From Lineus longissimus (lineage: Eukaryota; Nemertea; Pilidiophora; Heteronemertea; Lineidae), in the NCBI RefSeq assembly GCF_910592395.1, contig NC_088321.1, forward strand, positions 4,714,001-4,778,000: a stretch of DNA of 64,000 nucleotides, read 5' to 3'. Positions within the stretch are counted from its first letter, which is position 1; every line of letters begins with the position of its first letter. Positions 31,878 through 43,091 of this stretch are shown here, one piece after another. The notes under the pieces were generated by a model, which did not search any database, had not been told where the DNA came from, and saw only the letters and a program-made list of their open reading frames with translations. The position numbers and the translations under genes were made by a program.

Positions 31878-32932
31878 ATGTATAACTCTTCAGTTCTTGC
31901 CACTTAGGCTGCACCTTCTTTTGAATACTACAAGAGCACTTCCCTTAAAAAGGACACCTTGGTATTTTAAAGGACACCTCTCTTACATGTCTAATAGGGA
32001 CAGCTAATACATCATTATTATTAATAACTATTACACCAACATACAAGAAATGTCTCCTTAACTTCACTCTGGCAGGAACCTCTTTAACACTTGCTTCCCT
32101 AGTACACACACACGATGTACTTAAATCAGCTGAGCGCCAGGCCCTTGGGCCTCTTGTTATCTAAATGCCTCCAGTTCTCCGGTTGGTGACATCCATCCAT
32201 AGGGTTAAAGATGGAGTGCGGTTTGGTAGCAATATTAATTTTGGATTGAGATGAGATGTTTTTGTTGTTAAAGTCGAACTGTACATTTTTTGATTGAGGT
32301 AATCCTATTGAGTAATCCTTTCATACATGTTGTACTTCTCATCTAAATGCCACTACTTTTCTGGTTGGTGACTTATCTATTTATTGGTACAGTAAACCAA
32401 ACAGAAGACTGTCTCCTAATTCAGGCTTTGTCCTTAGTGGTAATGTACATTTTATGCCTTCGGGCAATGCCTTATGTGTAGCGCGTTCAGTACATTACAG
32501 AGACAGGTAGGATCGGGGTCATTTTGCCAGTTTTGAGCAGACGACAATTTCCAGCTTAAAATCTGCAAATTACTGTAAATTACGGGCGTTTTTCTGCTGT
32601 GAATAGCTATAATCCTATCGAAACAAGAGTTCAATATATTGGTATCCTGGCACATTTCCTGGCTCAGCTACAGCAAATTCTGATGTGAATGCAACTATTT
32701 TGCTGGAACTACTTTCGGCCAGCTCCAATACAAACCATATGCTACGCTGCAAAGTCAGCGTTCCTAAAAATATACATCACGAATATCACATACAGTAGGT
32801 TGGAAGTAGAATACAGCAATGGACCAATGAAGTAGATCAAGATCTGTCTGGGGATATGTATACTTCTGAAAATAATATTCAATACACTGAAATAATAGAG
32901 ATTTTAAATACATTTTGCTTCTAAATTTTCAG
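31878..32932. other. Non-coding; short dispersed repeat fragments
   Basis: Two related short blocks (CTAAATGCC...GGTTGGTGAC) at about 32160 and 32343, and a stem-forming end (GAGCGCCAGGCCCTTGGGCC) near 32133-32152, suggest SINE- or MITE-like debris. No gene. Confidence 0.4.
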
Positions 32933-33399
32933 ATGATGATGATGGTAGCTCAACTACAGGACGCACAGTTGTTCATAAAGCCAAGGGTACGCGTACAGTA
33001 ATTCAAATGAGAAATACTTTGGCGAGTCATGATTCCCACAAAATTTGAGTGCACTCTTCTTTTGCAGATGGAACTATAAAGAGGGTACAAACAGAGGCTG
33101 GAACACGTGCAAGTGACCTTCAGCATGAGGCCAGAATGATGCAGATGATGATGCAAATGTTTACATCTATTGCTCAGCCTCCAGCACAGCAAGTACCATT
33201 CCTGCCAATCCGTCCTCAGGTTCACAGGCCAGCACCATCACCACAAACGAACCAAGCCACATATCAACAGTTGTCTACCGCTCAGTCTCAGGGAACTGAA
33301 ACAACCTCAAAAGAGCCAAAGTTTTTTATTCCCTCCAATTTCACAATATGGACCTTATCGACCCAACTAATGTTCCAGTTTCATTTCAGGGTACATTGA
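32933..33399 (+). other. Two candidate exons of an unknown or transposon-derived gene
   Basis: Exon A 32933-32986 (acceptor AATTTTCAG) and exon B from 33068 (acceptor TCTTTTGCAG) join in a matching phase: A ends with one extra base that completes B's first codon. The product has an acidic start (DDDGSSTTGRTVVHKAK), a Gln/Met-rich helical part (ASDLQHEARMMQMMMQMF) and a Pro/Gln-rich tail. This composition resembles the C-terminal part of Myb/SANT-type proteins from Harbinger elements or of a transcription factor. The donor of A (GTACGC) is weak and upstream exons were not found. Confidence 0.35.
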
Positions 33400-33537
33400 A
33401 TTTATCAATTCAATTCCATCCATCCTTAGAATAGAACACTAGGGTTATTCCATGCCAACTAAGAACTAATGCCCCTAATTTCTGTCGGGGGGGCATAACA
33501 ACGATTTCGTTATTTTTCACAACATTGGTTGGCTATA

Positions 33538-34060
33538 CAGTGTGTTTCAAAAGAAGGAAACCGAGATTAATTTGTTAGTTTCTTGGACATGGCTAAATAC
33601 TTTGGAAATTGGCAACCACGATTTATTACCTAATGATGTCCTTTTTCTTATGACACCAAGAAATCCAATTTACTGTCTCAGATGACTGAGCACGAAACAG
33701 TTCAATCAACCGTGTCAGAACTGGTCTTGCACCAGATAAACGTTTTGGTAATGAACCGTGTCTGCCGATTGCAGGGCTTTCGTTGGGCCTTCAAATTAAG
33801 CAATCCTCTGCACGATTTTTTCATTGCGCACTCCTTAAAAGTTGTAAAGGTTGCTCATTTTCTCAGAACAGCAAAATGCAGCTTACGACTGAGCTGCGTG
33901 TGTTTGTGGTGACAGTGTGGTTGAACTGGAAGCCTCCAGCGAGTAGCATATGCATTTGGTGCAATCAACAATGAGATTGAGGGGCCACGAAGTCGTTGGA
34001 TTACTACGAAAGCGTTGGTAAAGCTAGACAATATTATGCTATCTAAAAGTTTTACAAAAC
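33538..34060 (+). pseudogene. Truncated DDE transposon with DUF4817-like HTH remnant
   Basis: The left end (TA at 33536, then CAGTGTGTTTCAAAAGAAGG) matches the TIR of the MITE at 2071. At about 33876-34050, two frames together read as the N-terminal helix-turn-helix of an IS630/mariner-type transposase: MQLTTELRVFVVTVWL, then after a one-base frame change TGSLQRVAYAFGAIN and GPRSRWITTKALVKLDN. The catalytic domain and right end are missing; the sequence switches to another dispersed repeat near 34080. Confidence 0.6.
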
Positions 34061-34315
34061 TCTTTGATTATAAACTTTCAGCATAGATGAGTTTTCATAT
34101 GATTCTGAATGCTTGTTGCCTATGGATTGACAACGGTATCAAATCAATCCGAGGTGATTCATTATAACAGGAATTTATCCACCAGATCAATGAGCAGGTT
34201 ACACACATGAATGAACATTTTACCACACACATGAGCATTGGAAGTAGTTACAAGCACACGTACACACCAAGGGTTTGAAATTAATAGTAGAAGTAGCTCC
34301 ATGAGCCATTTCGAA

Positions 34316-35237
34316 CGGCGGGCAGAAAATGCATGCTGCATACCGTCTGCAGACTGGGGGTTTTCTCATGAGTCAATAGAATCTAAGGTCTGGAATTAGG
34401 GGACCATATCAGCAGTTGCTGCCAACTTCTGTATTAAAATTAAGATCTGGAATTAGGGGACCATCTCAACAGTTGCCATGTGATTTTCACACTAAAAAAT
34501 AAGAGGCCATTTCAGGTATATGCCAAACGGTAGAACAAAGATTATCTACGCCGTTGTGCAAACAGGCTTTGCGATACACCACGAGTTGGGGTGTAGGCCT
34601 AAATTCCTTTAACTGTGAACCAAGTGCATCCACTGGCACGCTACATGTATGTGTGACTCGCACGGATTTAGCACGTAGGGCCTACATGATGCTAATCAGC
34701 TAGGATGTATCTTGTGACCAGGACTGTAGTAATAAACATTTGCCTGAAAACATTTTTTATTTGGCCAAACAACACCTGTTTAGAATGTCAAAGAGGCCGG
34801 TATTTTCACTTAACATCAAGAGACAGAGGAGAACTGTCAAGGTGGGTGTTTGATATACAATGGTTTTCTGTTCCCTGGGTTTCTTCGTTCTGTTATCTTT
34901 AATTATATTTACCCATGTCATTCAGCACTTTTTATCATGAAATGCTGCCTTTGAAACGAACCCAACCTTGCCGGCCAATCAACCAGACGCACGAGGCACA
35001 ACAGGCCGATACAATATACATGTTCTGTATTAAGTACGTCATCTGTAATGCACACCCAAAAAAATCTTCCTGCAAGATGATTCACAGGTAATTCAAATAT
35101 AAGAAAACAAACTTTGAAAAAAAGTTGGCGCAAAGCAACTACTGATATGGTCCCCTAATTCCAAACCTTAGATTCTATTGACTCATGAGAAAACCCCCAG
35201 TCTGCAGACGGTATGCAGCATGCATTTTCTGCCCGCC
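34316..35237. mobile_element. Mutator-like MITE with 11-bp target duplication
   Basis: Terminal inverted repeats of about 105 bp (GGCGGGCAGAAAATGCATGC at both ends; arms about 34316-34422 and 35133-35237) differ at only a few positions. The flanks carry an 11-bp direct repeat GCCATTTCGAA (34305-34315 and 35238-35248). A 9-11 bp duplication and long TIRs point to the Mutator superfamily. The 700-bp core encodes nothing recognisable. A partial second copy of the arm's inner block (TGGAATTAGGGGACCAT) sits at 34448. Confidence 0.82.
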
Positions 35238-35607
35238 GCCATTTCGAAGTGTCATGCATGTTTTATGACATCCTGACAATATCAGGCCATTTCACTCGAT
35301 ACATATACTTACTGATAAGAGGAAGTCGTGTTGCAGGCCATGTTTGTAAGAGGATGGTTTTATGATTCATAAATGGAGCTAATTGTTTTAGCAGGAATTG
35401 TCAATCCTTTGATTTCGGCACATGACTTCCAGTTGCCCCACTGGCAAACTTGGATACGCCAAATGGATATTATGAAGTGGATCCTGGATGATTGCCAGCG
35501 AGTAACATTGGTATCGACTAAAAGGCTATTCCGTACAACGTGTACATGCATGTATAAGGTCATTGTTCCACTCAGTTATAAACAGATGATAACAAGCCAC
35601 ATCTCAT

Positions 35608-37817
35608 GAGGGTTTCTTTTCAGCGAGTTGCGAGTTGCGAGATGGATTTGCAAGTTGTGAGTTACATTTGCGAGTTGCGAGTTACATTTGCGAGTTGCGA
35701 GTTGCGAGTTGGATTTGCGAGTTAAAAATGCCAGATGCCTTCTTTCAATTCCAGTGTCATTAAATGGGTCTAAAAATGTCAAACTAGCCCAAATCGCAAA
35801 AGAAAACCCCCGGGTAAATCTTTTCTGGCAGTTGCCAGCTGAAATTGGCAAAGCATGGCCAAATGCCCTTGTATTTAGTCATGTATGGCCACACTGGTAG
35901 GATGCCTCATATCAGAGATGCCCCCTCTCATTTCCAGTGTCATTTATCGGGTCTAGAAATGGCTAACTAGCCCAACTCGCAGAAAAAAAAACACCCTGGG
36001 GTAATTCTTTTCTGCGAGTTGCCAGCTGAAATTGGCAAAGCATGGCCAAATGCCCTTGTATTTAGTCATGTATGGCCACACTGATAGGCAGCCTCATAGC
36101 AGAGATGTCCTCTTTCATTTCCAGTGTCATTTATCGGGTCTAGAAATGGCTAACTAGCCCAACTCGAAGAAAAGAAAACACCCTGGGGTTATTCTTTTCT
36201 GCGAGTTGCCAGCTGAAATTGGCAAAGCATGGCCAAATGCCCTTGTATTTAGTCATGTATGGCCACACTGGTAGGATGCCTCATATCAGAGATGCCCTCT
36301 CTCATTTCCAGTGTCATTTATCGGGTCTAGAAATGGCTAACTAGTCCAACTCGCAGAAAAGAAAACACCCTGGGGTAATATTCTTTTCTCCGAGTTGCCA
36401 GCTGAAATTGGCAAAGCATGGCCAAATGCCCTTGTATTTAGTCATGTATGGCCACACTGATAGGCAGCCTCATAGCAGAGATGTCCTCTTTCATTTCCAA
36501 TGTCATTTATTGGGTCTAGAAATGGCTAACTAGTCCAACTCGCAGAAAAGAAAACACGAATGCTGTGTAAGGTAAAATCGGGGAAAAGCAACCACCTTTT
36601 TCACTATCACCTCAATTAGGCCTACACCTTTAGATGCACTAAAACCTGCAAGGATAGTGTAGAGTGGCATGTCTTCTAATGATAAAACAATGCCTGTGAA
36701 CGCATGGTAAGACTGGTGATTAGGGGTTGCTTTTACCCCAAAGCCAAGAGGTAAAAGAAATATGTACATGTATTTGAATTATAAATTTGGGAAATATTCA
36801 AGAGAATTTACCATGATTTGCTGATTTCAGCAGGCAACTCGCAGAAAAGAATTACCCCTGTGGATTTTCTTTTCTGCGAGTTGGGCTAGTTAGCCATTTC
36901 TAGACCCAATCAATGACACTGGAAATGAGAGAGGGCATCTCTGATATGAGGCATCCTACCAGTGTGGCCAAACATGACCAAATTCAAGAGAATTTACCAT
37001 GATTTGCTAATTTCAGCAGACAACTCGCAGAAAAGAATTACCCCTGTGGATTTTCTTTTCGGCGAGTTGGGCTATTTCAACATGTTTTGCCCATTGAATG
37101 GTACTGGGAATGAAAGAGGGCATCTCTTATATGAGGCATCTTACCAGTGTGGCCAAACATGGCCAAATTCAAGAGAATTTACCATAAATTGCCAATTTCA
37201 GCAGGCAACTCGCAGAAAAGAATTACCCCGGGGTTTTTCTTTTCTGCGAGTTAAACTAGTGCAACATTTCTAGACCCAATAAATGACACTGGAAATAACA
37301 GAAAGCATCTCTGATATGAGGCAGCCTATCAGTGTGGCCAAACATAGCCAAATTCAAGAGAATTTACCATAAATTGCCAATTTCAACTGGCAACTCGCAG
37401 AAAAGAATTACCCTGGGGGTTTTCTTTTCTGCGAGTTGGGCTAGTTAGCCATTTCTAGACCCAATAAATGACACTTGAAATGAGAGAGGGCATCTCTGAT
37501 ATGAGGCATCCTACCAGTGTGGCCAAACATGACCAAATTCAAGAGAATTTACCATGATTTGGCAATTTCAGCCAGGCAACTCGCAGAAAAGAATAACCAT
37601 GGGGGTTTTCTTTTCTGCAAGTTGGGCTAGTTCAACATTTTTTGGCCATTGATTACCAGTCGTTCATTACCAGTGTCATTGATTGGGTCTAGGAATGTCT
37701 AACTTAGTTGCCTGCTGAAATTAGCAAATTGTGGTAAATCCAACTCGCAACTCACAGATGTAACTCGCAACTCGCAAATGTAACTTGCAACTCGCAACTC
37801 GCATGAAAGTCGCACTC
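35608..37817. mobile_element. 2.2-kb foldback element with repeat-built arms and 8-bp TSD
   Basis: Left arm about 35608-36560, right arm about 36830-37817 in inverted orientation. The tips carry GCGAGTTGCGAGTTG subrepeats; the arms consist of about 185-260 bp units (TTTTCTGCGAGTTGCCAGCTG, AAATTGGCAAAGCATGG, CCAGTGTCATTTATCGGGTC), four or five per arm. An 8-bp duplication CATCTCAT flanks it (35600-35607, 37818-37825). Other copies of the host repeat (for example 19325) show the uninterrupted site. The middle (about 36555-36830) is unrelated and non-coding. The organisation resembles foldback or Galileo-like elements; the 8-bp TSD fits P or hAT. Confidence 0.85.
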
Positions 37818-38040
37818 CATCTCATCATCATGAAAACTCGAGGCAATTACAAGCACAGTGAATTGTCAGACCTTGGGTATACAATGATACATTTAGGAGA
37901 TGATATATGAGCCAATACAAAGTTGTAGGCGTACTCTGTGATGATTGGTCAACAGAGGTGATTTCCAGTCAGAACCCTCAAAACTCAAAAGTACCCAAGC
38001 ATGTTAAGATTTCAATATCACTGGCATACTATTCCCCCAG

Positions 38041-39067
38041 ATGAATAACTATCAAAGTGGATTCTGGATGGTTGACAGTGGATTCACAGTGGTATCGACT
38101 TAAATAAGAGGTTATTTCTTACAACGAAAATCTATCCACTGAAGAAGCTGATGATACCCAGGCATCGAGCCAGATTTTATCACATGAAAAGTAGAGGCAA
38201 TTAAATTAAGAGCACCATCGGATGATATGTCACAGCATGGGTTTACAATTGATAATCGAAGTGGATCCAGGAGCTTCTCCCAATTGATAATAAAATGGAT
38301 TGTGGATGGTCGCTGGTGGTTATCAAATAGTACCGAATCAAATCAGAGGCGATTCCATAAATGGGGCATTGATCCAATAAAAGAAAACAGTTTTGTATTT
38401 ATCATATACCACAAATATCGTCATAATCACAAGAAAATTAAGGTAAACAGGCAAGTTTTGTCATTTTTGACCCGAATCCCTCATTACCTGAAAACGTTGA
38501 GGAGGACGACGTCACAACCGCATGACATCGTCGTGACTTCGCGACGTGGCTGAATTCAAGGAAGATAATGAAAATGACGTAATAGTCGATGTTCTTTCAA
38601 CAGTCAGAGTCTGGATTGCACGAGAATTAATGATCTCGAGCATTCTCGTGCAATGAAATATTTTTATTGAACGTTTGTACTGCACGCTCACGTTTCATGC
38701 ATCTTTCGCACATTTCTCTCAAAACAAAGTCTGCAAAGTTATGAAGAGCAGTGAGGTTTGTGTTGTCTTATAAAAGCCGGTCCCTGGAGCACTGTCCGTA
38801 ATTTAGGTTGCATTTGAATGCATTTTTGGGAGGTTTTCATGGTCTTGTCTGCCGGATCACTTCACTTAGGGTATATGATAAAATCGATATGATAAGCAGC
38901 TAATAGCAAAGTGATAAAGCGCTCCATATGTATTCGACTTCTCCTTAGAAAGAGAGGTCCCGCACGTATACTTAGGCCCTATGTCTGTCAAATATCGCTG
39001 CTGTCGGATGTATAAAGCGGGAAGGCGATTTACAGTTTTCAGCAGCTTCCTTACTATAACTTTATCA
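38041..39067. repeat. Dispersed repeat, copy B
   Basis: Collinear with copy A at 19340-19912 (GATTCTGGATGGTTGACAGT, GTCACAGCATGGGTTTACAA, GATAATCGAAGTGGATCC), but with about 470 bp of extra sequence at roughly 38400-38870. The extra part has a hairpin AATGATCTCGAGCATT region near 38630 and no gene. Confidence 0.7.
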
Positions 39068-40129
39068 ATGAAATGGCCAGGGCCATTGTGCTCACCTCAT
39101 GTGGAGGAAAGATGGATAAAGAGCATGGTATTGTGTCATGTAGTGTTAGGTTTGATGTAGGTCCAAGCAATTACAATTTCCCCAAAATGGCCAATTTATA
39201 TATATATGTATATACATATATATATACATTCGACCTCTGTGACCTTGAAAAGGAGGTCAAATCAAAGAAGACCCGGGTGACACATTGAATGGTTGTTAGA
39301 ATTAGATCTACCTATGATATAAAATTGGTGCCAATCGGGCAAGTCATTACTAGGTATAATGGCATTTTGAAGAATTTAGGATTTGGCCCCCTCCCTGGAG
39401 GCCAAACGGCAAATCAGATCGCACTAAACTTCAGTACCTGAGATCACCTGACCAAGGGGTACATGTGTACTTAATTTGTGATCAATAGTCATTGCAGTTA
39501 AGAAACGTGCCATAGTTACGGCCTGACGGCAAATTTATGCCATTTGACCTCTGTGACCTTGACAAGAAGGTCAAATTAAAAACTTGTGTGATATATACTG
39601 TATGGTGGTTAGATGTACCCATGATATCAAATTGGTGGCAATCGGGCACGAAGTTAAGGAATAATCACATTTTTAAGGTTTTTGGATTTTGCCCCCTGGT
39701 GGTCAAGTGGTGAATCATATTGGACCAAACTTTGGTCCCTGAGATCACCTGACTAAGGGGTAAATGTGTACCAAATTTGGTATCAATAGTCATTGCAGTT
39801 TAGAAACGTGCCATCGTTACATCCTAACGGCCAATTTACACCATTTGACCTCTGTGACCTTGAAAAGGAGGTCAAATCAAAAACCCGGAGGATATATGAT
39901 GCACCTTTGCTAGAAGTACCTACCATATTTTTTTCACAATTTCCCGACTACTATTAAGGGAGATATTGCATATTTTCACTTTTAACGTTTGGCCCCCTGG
40001 TGGCCAAACCATGAAACGAATCGGATTGAAACTTAGTCTCCAAGGTGTCATCACATAAGGGTACATGTGTACCAAGTTTCAACTCAATAGCTCTAACAGT
40101 TACGAAACGTGCCCTGCTAACGGACGACG

Positions 40130-40173
<44 letters not shown>

Positions 40174-40224
40174 ACGACGGACGCCACGGTATGGGATAAG
40201 CTCACCTCTGCTAAGAGGTGAGCT
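39068..40224. mobile_element. 1.15-kb non-autonomous repeat, complete copy 1
   Basis: Starts ATGAAATGGCCAGGGCCATT, ends in a GAC-rich microsatellite (about 40126-40183) followed by GCCACGGTATGGGATA and a terminal hairpin AGCTCACCTC...GAGGTGAGCT (40199-40224). The interior is three about 300-bp subrepeats, each with GACCTCTGTGACCTTG (39231, 39545, 39846) and a GCCCCCTGGTGG-type block. The copy at 46507-47638 is collinear and very similar. It has no coding capacity; ORFs rich in Arg are translations of the GAC run. Confidence 0.85.
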
Positions 40225-41020
40225 AATGACAAATTTAAACGATGGCTTCTTCAAATTTTCTGAGTGATAAGTGGTTAATTAACCAGACCACGATTTAATG
40301 CAAACCTCATTATTACTAAGCTATTTATGGCTTAACATGGGTATATATGTCATGCATTATGTCATGACTTTTTCGAGAACGAGATTCACGAGCAAAGGCT
40401 AGATAAAAAACCTCATTCAAAGGCCATGGCTAAACAGTAATCACCACAGTTAGAGCTAATGTCTATGTGGAAACCTCATCACACGCCAGAAATTAACAGG
40501 CGATTAATTGACTTCCGGTGGCCCACATTGTTGCACATGATACTCCAAGTGGCCATTAAAATGAATTTTGGATGGTTGCCATTGGGTAACGAAGGAGTAT
40601 GGAATCAAGTAAGAAGTGATCCCTATAACGGTAATTTATCCACTTGATCATTAATGCACACATGATATCATTCAAGCTGCATTTTATCTCAAATATGGAA
40701 ACTAGAGGCAATTACAAGCACAGTGATATGTCACACCATAACAACAATAAAAGTGGATATTTGAACCATTTTTAAAGTTGCATGCGTATTGCGCGATGGA
40801 TGAGTCTTGAACAAAGGTGATTTTCAGTAAAAACAGTCAAAAGTCAGATGTGGGCACATTGACTTCCACTGGCTCACACTGGTGTAGGTACTGATACTCC
40901 CAGTGGCCATTAAAATGGATTTTGGATGGTTGCCATTGGGTAACGAAGGAGTATGGAATCAAGTAAGAAGTGATACCCTATAACGGAAATTTATCCACTT
41001 GATCATTAAGGTCTCACTAG

Positions 41021-41956
41021 CCGGTGAGGAGGCCAGGCCTATACCTGCCTCCAAAAATGATGCGACGTCATTTCATTCATACCCCTGTTCCAACGGCTAT
41101 AGACTTGGCAGTACCTTACTCTCTCACAAACCTATGCATTTCTGAATAGCTTGTCTCTTGTAGAATACATATGGCCAAGTTTCAACGTCGTCTAGACATA
41201 CAGTCATGCATAGACTGATGCAGCACAATGCATGAGACACCTTGTATGTTAACGCAAATTTGAAAAAATTCACCTTTATGCCTTATAACTTCAAGATTAT
41301 ATATAATTAACAAGGATGGTGAAAACAAATTTCATACACCTCTACTCACCACCTTGAGAAAGCCAACTGACGACTACTTCAATATTTGATATAAAAATAG
41401 GCTGTCGTTGCGGCTTTTGTTTGAATTTTTTGCCCTCGAAATTTTACCTTGAGAACATGTTCAATCTCACAGGAACCAGTCGATGTCAACATCCTGCTGA
41501 GCTATAAATAGCATGCGGGGCCTGCTCACCGCGTAAGTGCACACAAAAAACTGGTATTTTCCTCATATAATCGTCAGAGCTACCCCTTTACAAAAACCAT
41601 GCACATCGGACATTTACATTTGAACAAGTAGCAATAGGGATAGAGTAGGCTCATCTGTATCCATGGTAATCCCTCGAGAATGATTTGGGAATGCCATTAC
41701 CACCGGCAGATAGCCAAATGCATCTAGTTTTTTTATTTGTGAAAACATGGGGTCATCTCGGCTTTATTTTTTCGCTATGGCCTAGATTCGGACGAGCATA
41801 ATTGACACTCGCACAAATACGCCCAACTTCGTGCGGCAGATGGAAGGTATCTTAGATATTGAGACCAAACTGGGGATTGAGACCCGCTTCAAATGGCACT
41901 GATTCTAGACTCATAAAATCGCCAAAGATCCATCTGCACATGGAAACTAAGACCAG
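41021..41956. other. Non-coding, nothing recognised
   Basis: No ORF with content and no element ends other than the CAG duplication of the Harbinger element at its right edge (41954-41956). Confidence 0.4.
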
Positions 41957-42126
41957 GGCCCGGTTGCACAAAAGTAAATGATAGTTAAAAATCACAACTT
42001 AACTCCAAAAAGTGAATTTGGGTTGCAAGAAAGAAAATAATTTAAAAGTAGCGTTAAGTTAACGCTAACTTTAACTGACCTCCTAACCCCAAGATAAATC
42101 CCTATTTTGGAGTTAGCTGAAACAAA

Positions 42127-42480
42127 ATGGCGGGCAACCAGGCCCTGTTTGAGTCTTTCCAGCCATTTTTTCAAGCTCCACGGCATTTTAGACAAAGAAT
42201 CAACCACTTGGAGTTCTTCAATGACAATAAACTTTTTAAAAGATACCGTTTTTGCAGAGAAACCATTGTTTTGATAGTTGAAATGCTCAGGGAGGTCATT
42301 GAAAGTGCGACCGACAGAAGCCATGCAATTTCGCCTGAGGTGCAAGTCTTGATTGCTCTCCGTTATTTTGCATCTGGAGCTTTCTTTGATATTATTGGGG
42401 ACACTTTCGGTGTAGACAAAGCTAGTGTAAGTCCTGTGGTGCACAGGGTGGCTGGCCTGTTAAATCCACCAGTGATGCCT
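42127..42480 (+). pseudogene. HARBI1-like transposase, N-terminal fragment
   Basis: From ATG 42127 (AAAATGGCGGGC context) about 118 residues match the start of Harbinger transposases: FKRYRFCRETIVLIVEML, the AISPEVQVLIALRYFASGAF block, GDTFGVDKASVSPVVHRV. The catalytic DDE domain is absent, because after about residue 118 the sequence is the antisense of the Myb/SANT gene. The remaining frame to 42837 is therefore not transposase. Confidence 0.8.
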
Positions 42481-42932
42481 CTGAATGCTGCATCTTTTTC
42501 AAATTTGTCTATGGTATTCTGCAGTGTAGGGTCGGCCTGTGGCATCTTTCCCCCTCCTCCAGTCCCTCTCTGGTGTTTTTGTCGCAGGGAATGGATCTCT
42601 TTCGCCTTTGAAAGCTGCTGGTTCCATTTTACCCTGCAGTTATCCCCGGTCCTTGTGGCCACTCCCAAGGAACTAACCTTTAGGGCAATTTCATCCCATT
42701 TGTATTTTTTCATTTTGTTTTTCACATCTGACGAAAACTTTTATCGCAAGATCCCAAGTTCATTTGTTACAGGATCAACTAAAACTTGGGCTTCTGAGTG
42801 CGAAAAATTCGGTTTTCTCTCCCTTTTTTGCTTTTGAGATGAATGATTCCCTATGGGGGCAGCCATCTTGCATGTCTTGCTTTCGATAGGAGGACCAAAT
42901 ACATTATGGGAAATGTCCCTAGCAACTAACAT
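42480..42932 (-). pseudogene. Myb/SANT-like DNA-binding protein of Harbinger, frameshifted
   Basis: Minus strand. The start lies in 42932-42741 (CKMAAPIGNHSSQKQKRE, then KPNFSHSEAQVLVDPV). After a frame break near 42735 the protein continues as KMKKYKWDEIALKVSSLGVA and TRTGDNCRVKWNQQLSKAKE, the trihelix/Myb fold of Harbinger accessory proteins that help the transposase bind its ends. The C-terminal portion reads to about DAAFRGITGG, where it joins the antisense of the transposase fragment. Non-functional as it stands. Confidence 0.78.
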
Positions 42933-43091
42933 TGATTTACTTAAAAGTAGTGTTAGTTAACATTGGGCCTAACATTGATTTGTGCAACTCAATTTTAGCG
43001 TTATGTTAGCTAACGCTAAGTTAGGGACTTTAACATAAAATGATAAACTAACATACTTTTATCACCATAACTTTTGTGCAACCGGGCCCAG

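Larger units (their letters stand above)
34080..41020. repeat. Old dispersed/tandem repeat tract hosting nested insertions
   Basis: Segments of one repeat family recur here: GATTCATTATAACAGGAATTTATCC at 34160, CATCCTGGATGATTGCCAGC near 35480, 38041-39060 (copy B), and two directly repeated 110-bp blocks at about 40545-40655 and 40900-41010. They are separated by younger elements: a Mutator-like MITE, a foldback element and a complete 1.15-kb repeat. Copy A elsewhere (19340-19912) gives the uninterrupted order. No genes of the host were found inside. Confidence 0.7.
41957..43088. mobile_element. Harbinger-type element, internal deletion derivative
   Basis: Inverted repeats GGCCCGGTTGCACAAAAGT at both ends, flanked by a 3-bp duplication CAG (41954-41956 and 43089-43091). 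3-bp duplications are typical of PIF/Harbinger. The inner ends also pair: GTTAACGCTAACTTTAACTG-like tracts occur on the left, and several TTAGTTAACATTGG-like blocks on the right. It contains the 5' part of the transposase gene (plus) and the 3' part plus start of a Myb/SANT gene (minus). Confidence 0.88.

Noticed and set aside
39954-40232. Arg-rich ORFs on the minus strand (also 47377-47658)
   Set aside because: They are translations of the GAC microsatellite and conserved end of the 1.15-kb repeat; no protein signal beyond the repeat.
42480-42837. C-terminal half of the 236-aa Harbinger frame as transposase
   Set aside because: It is the antisense of the Myb/SANT gene; no DDE residues are present.
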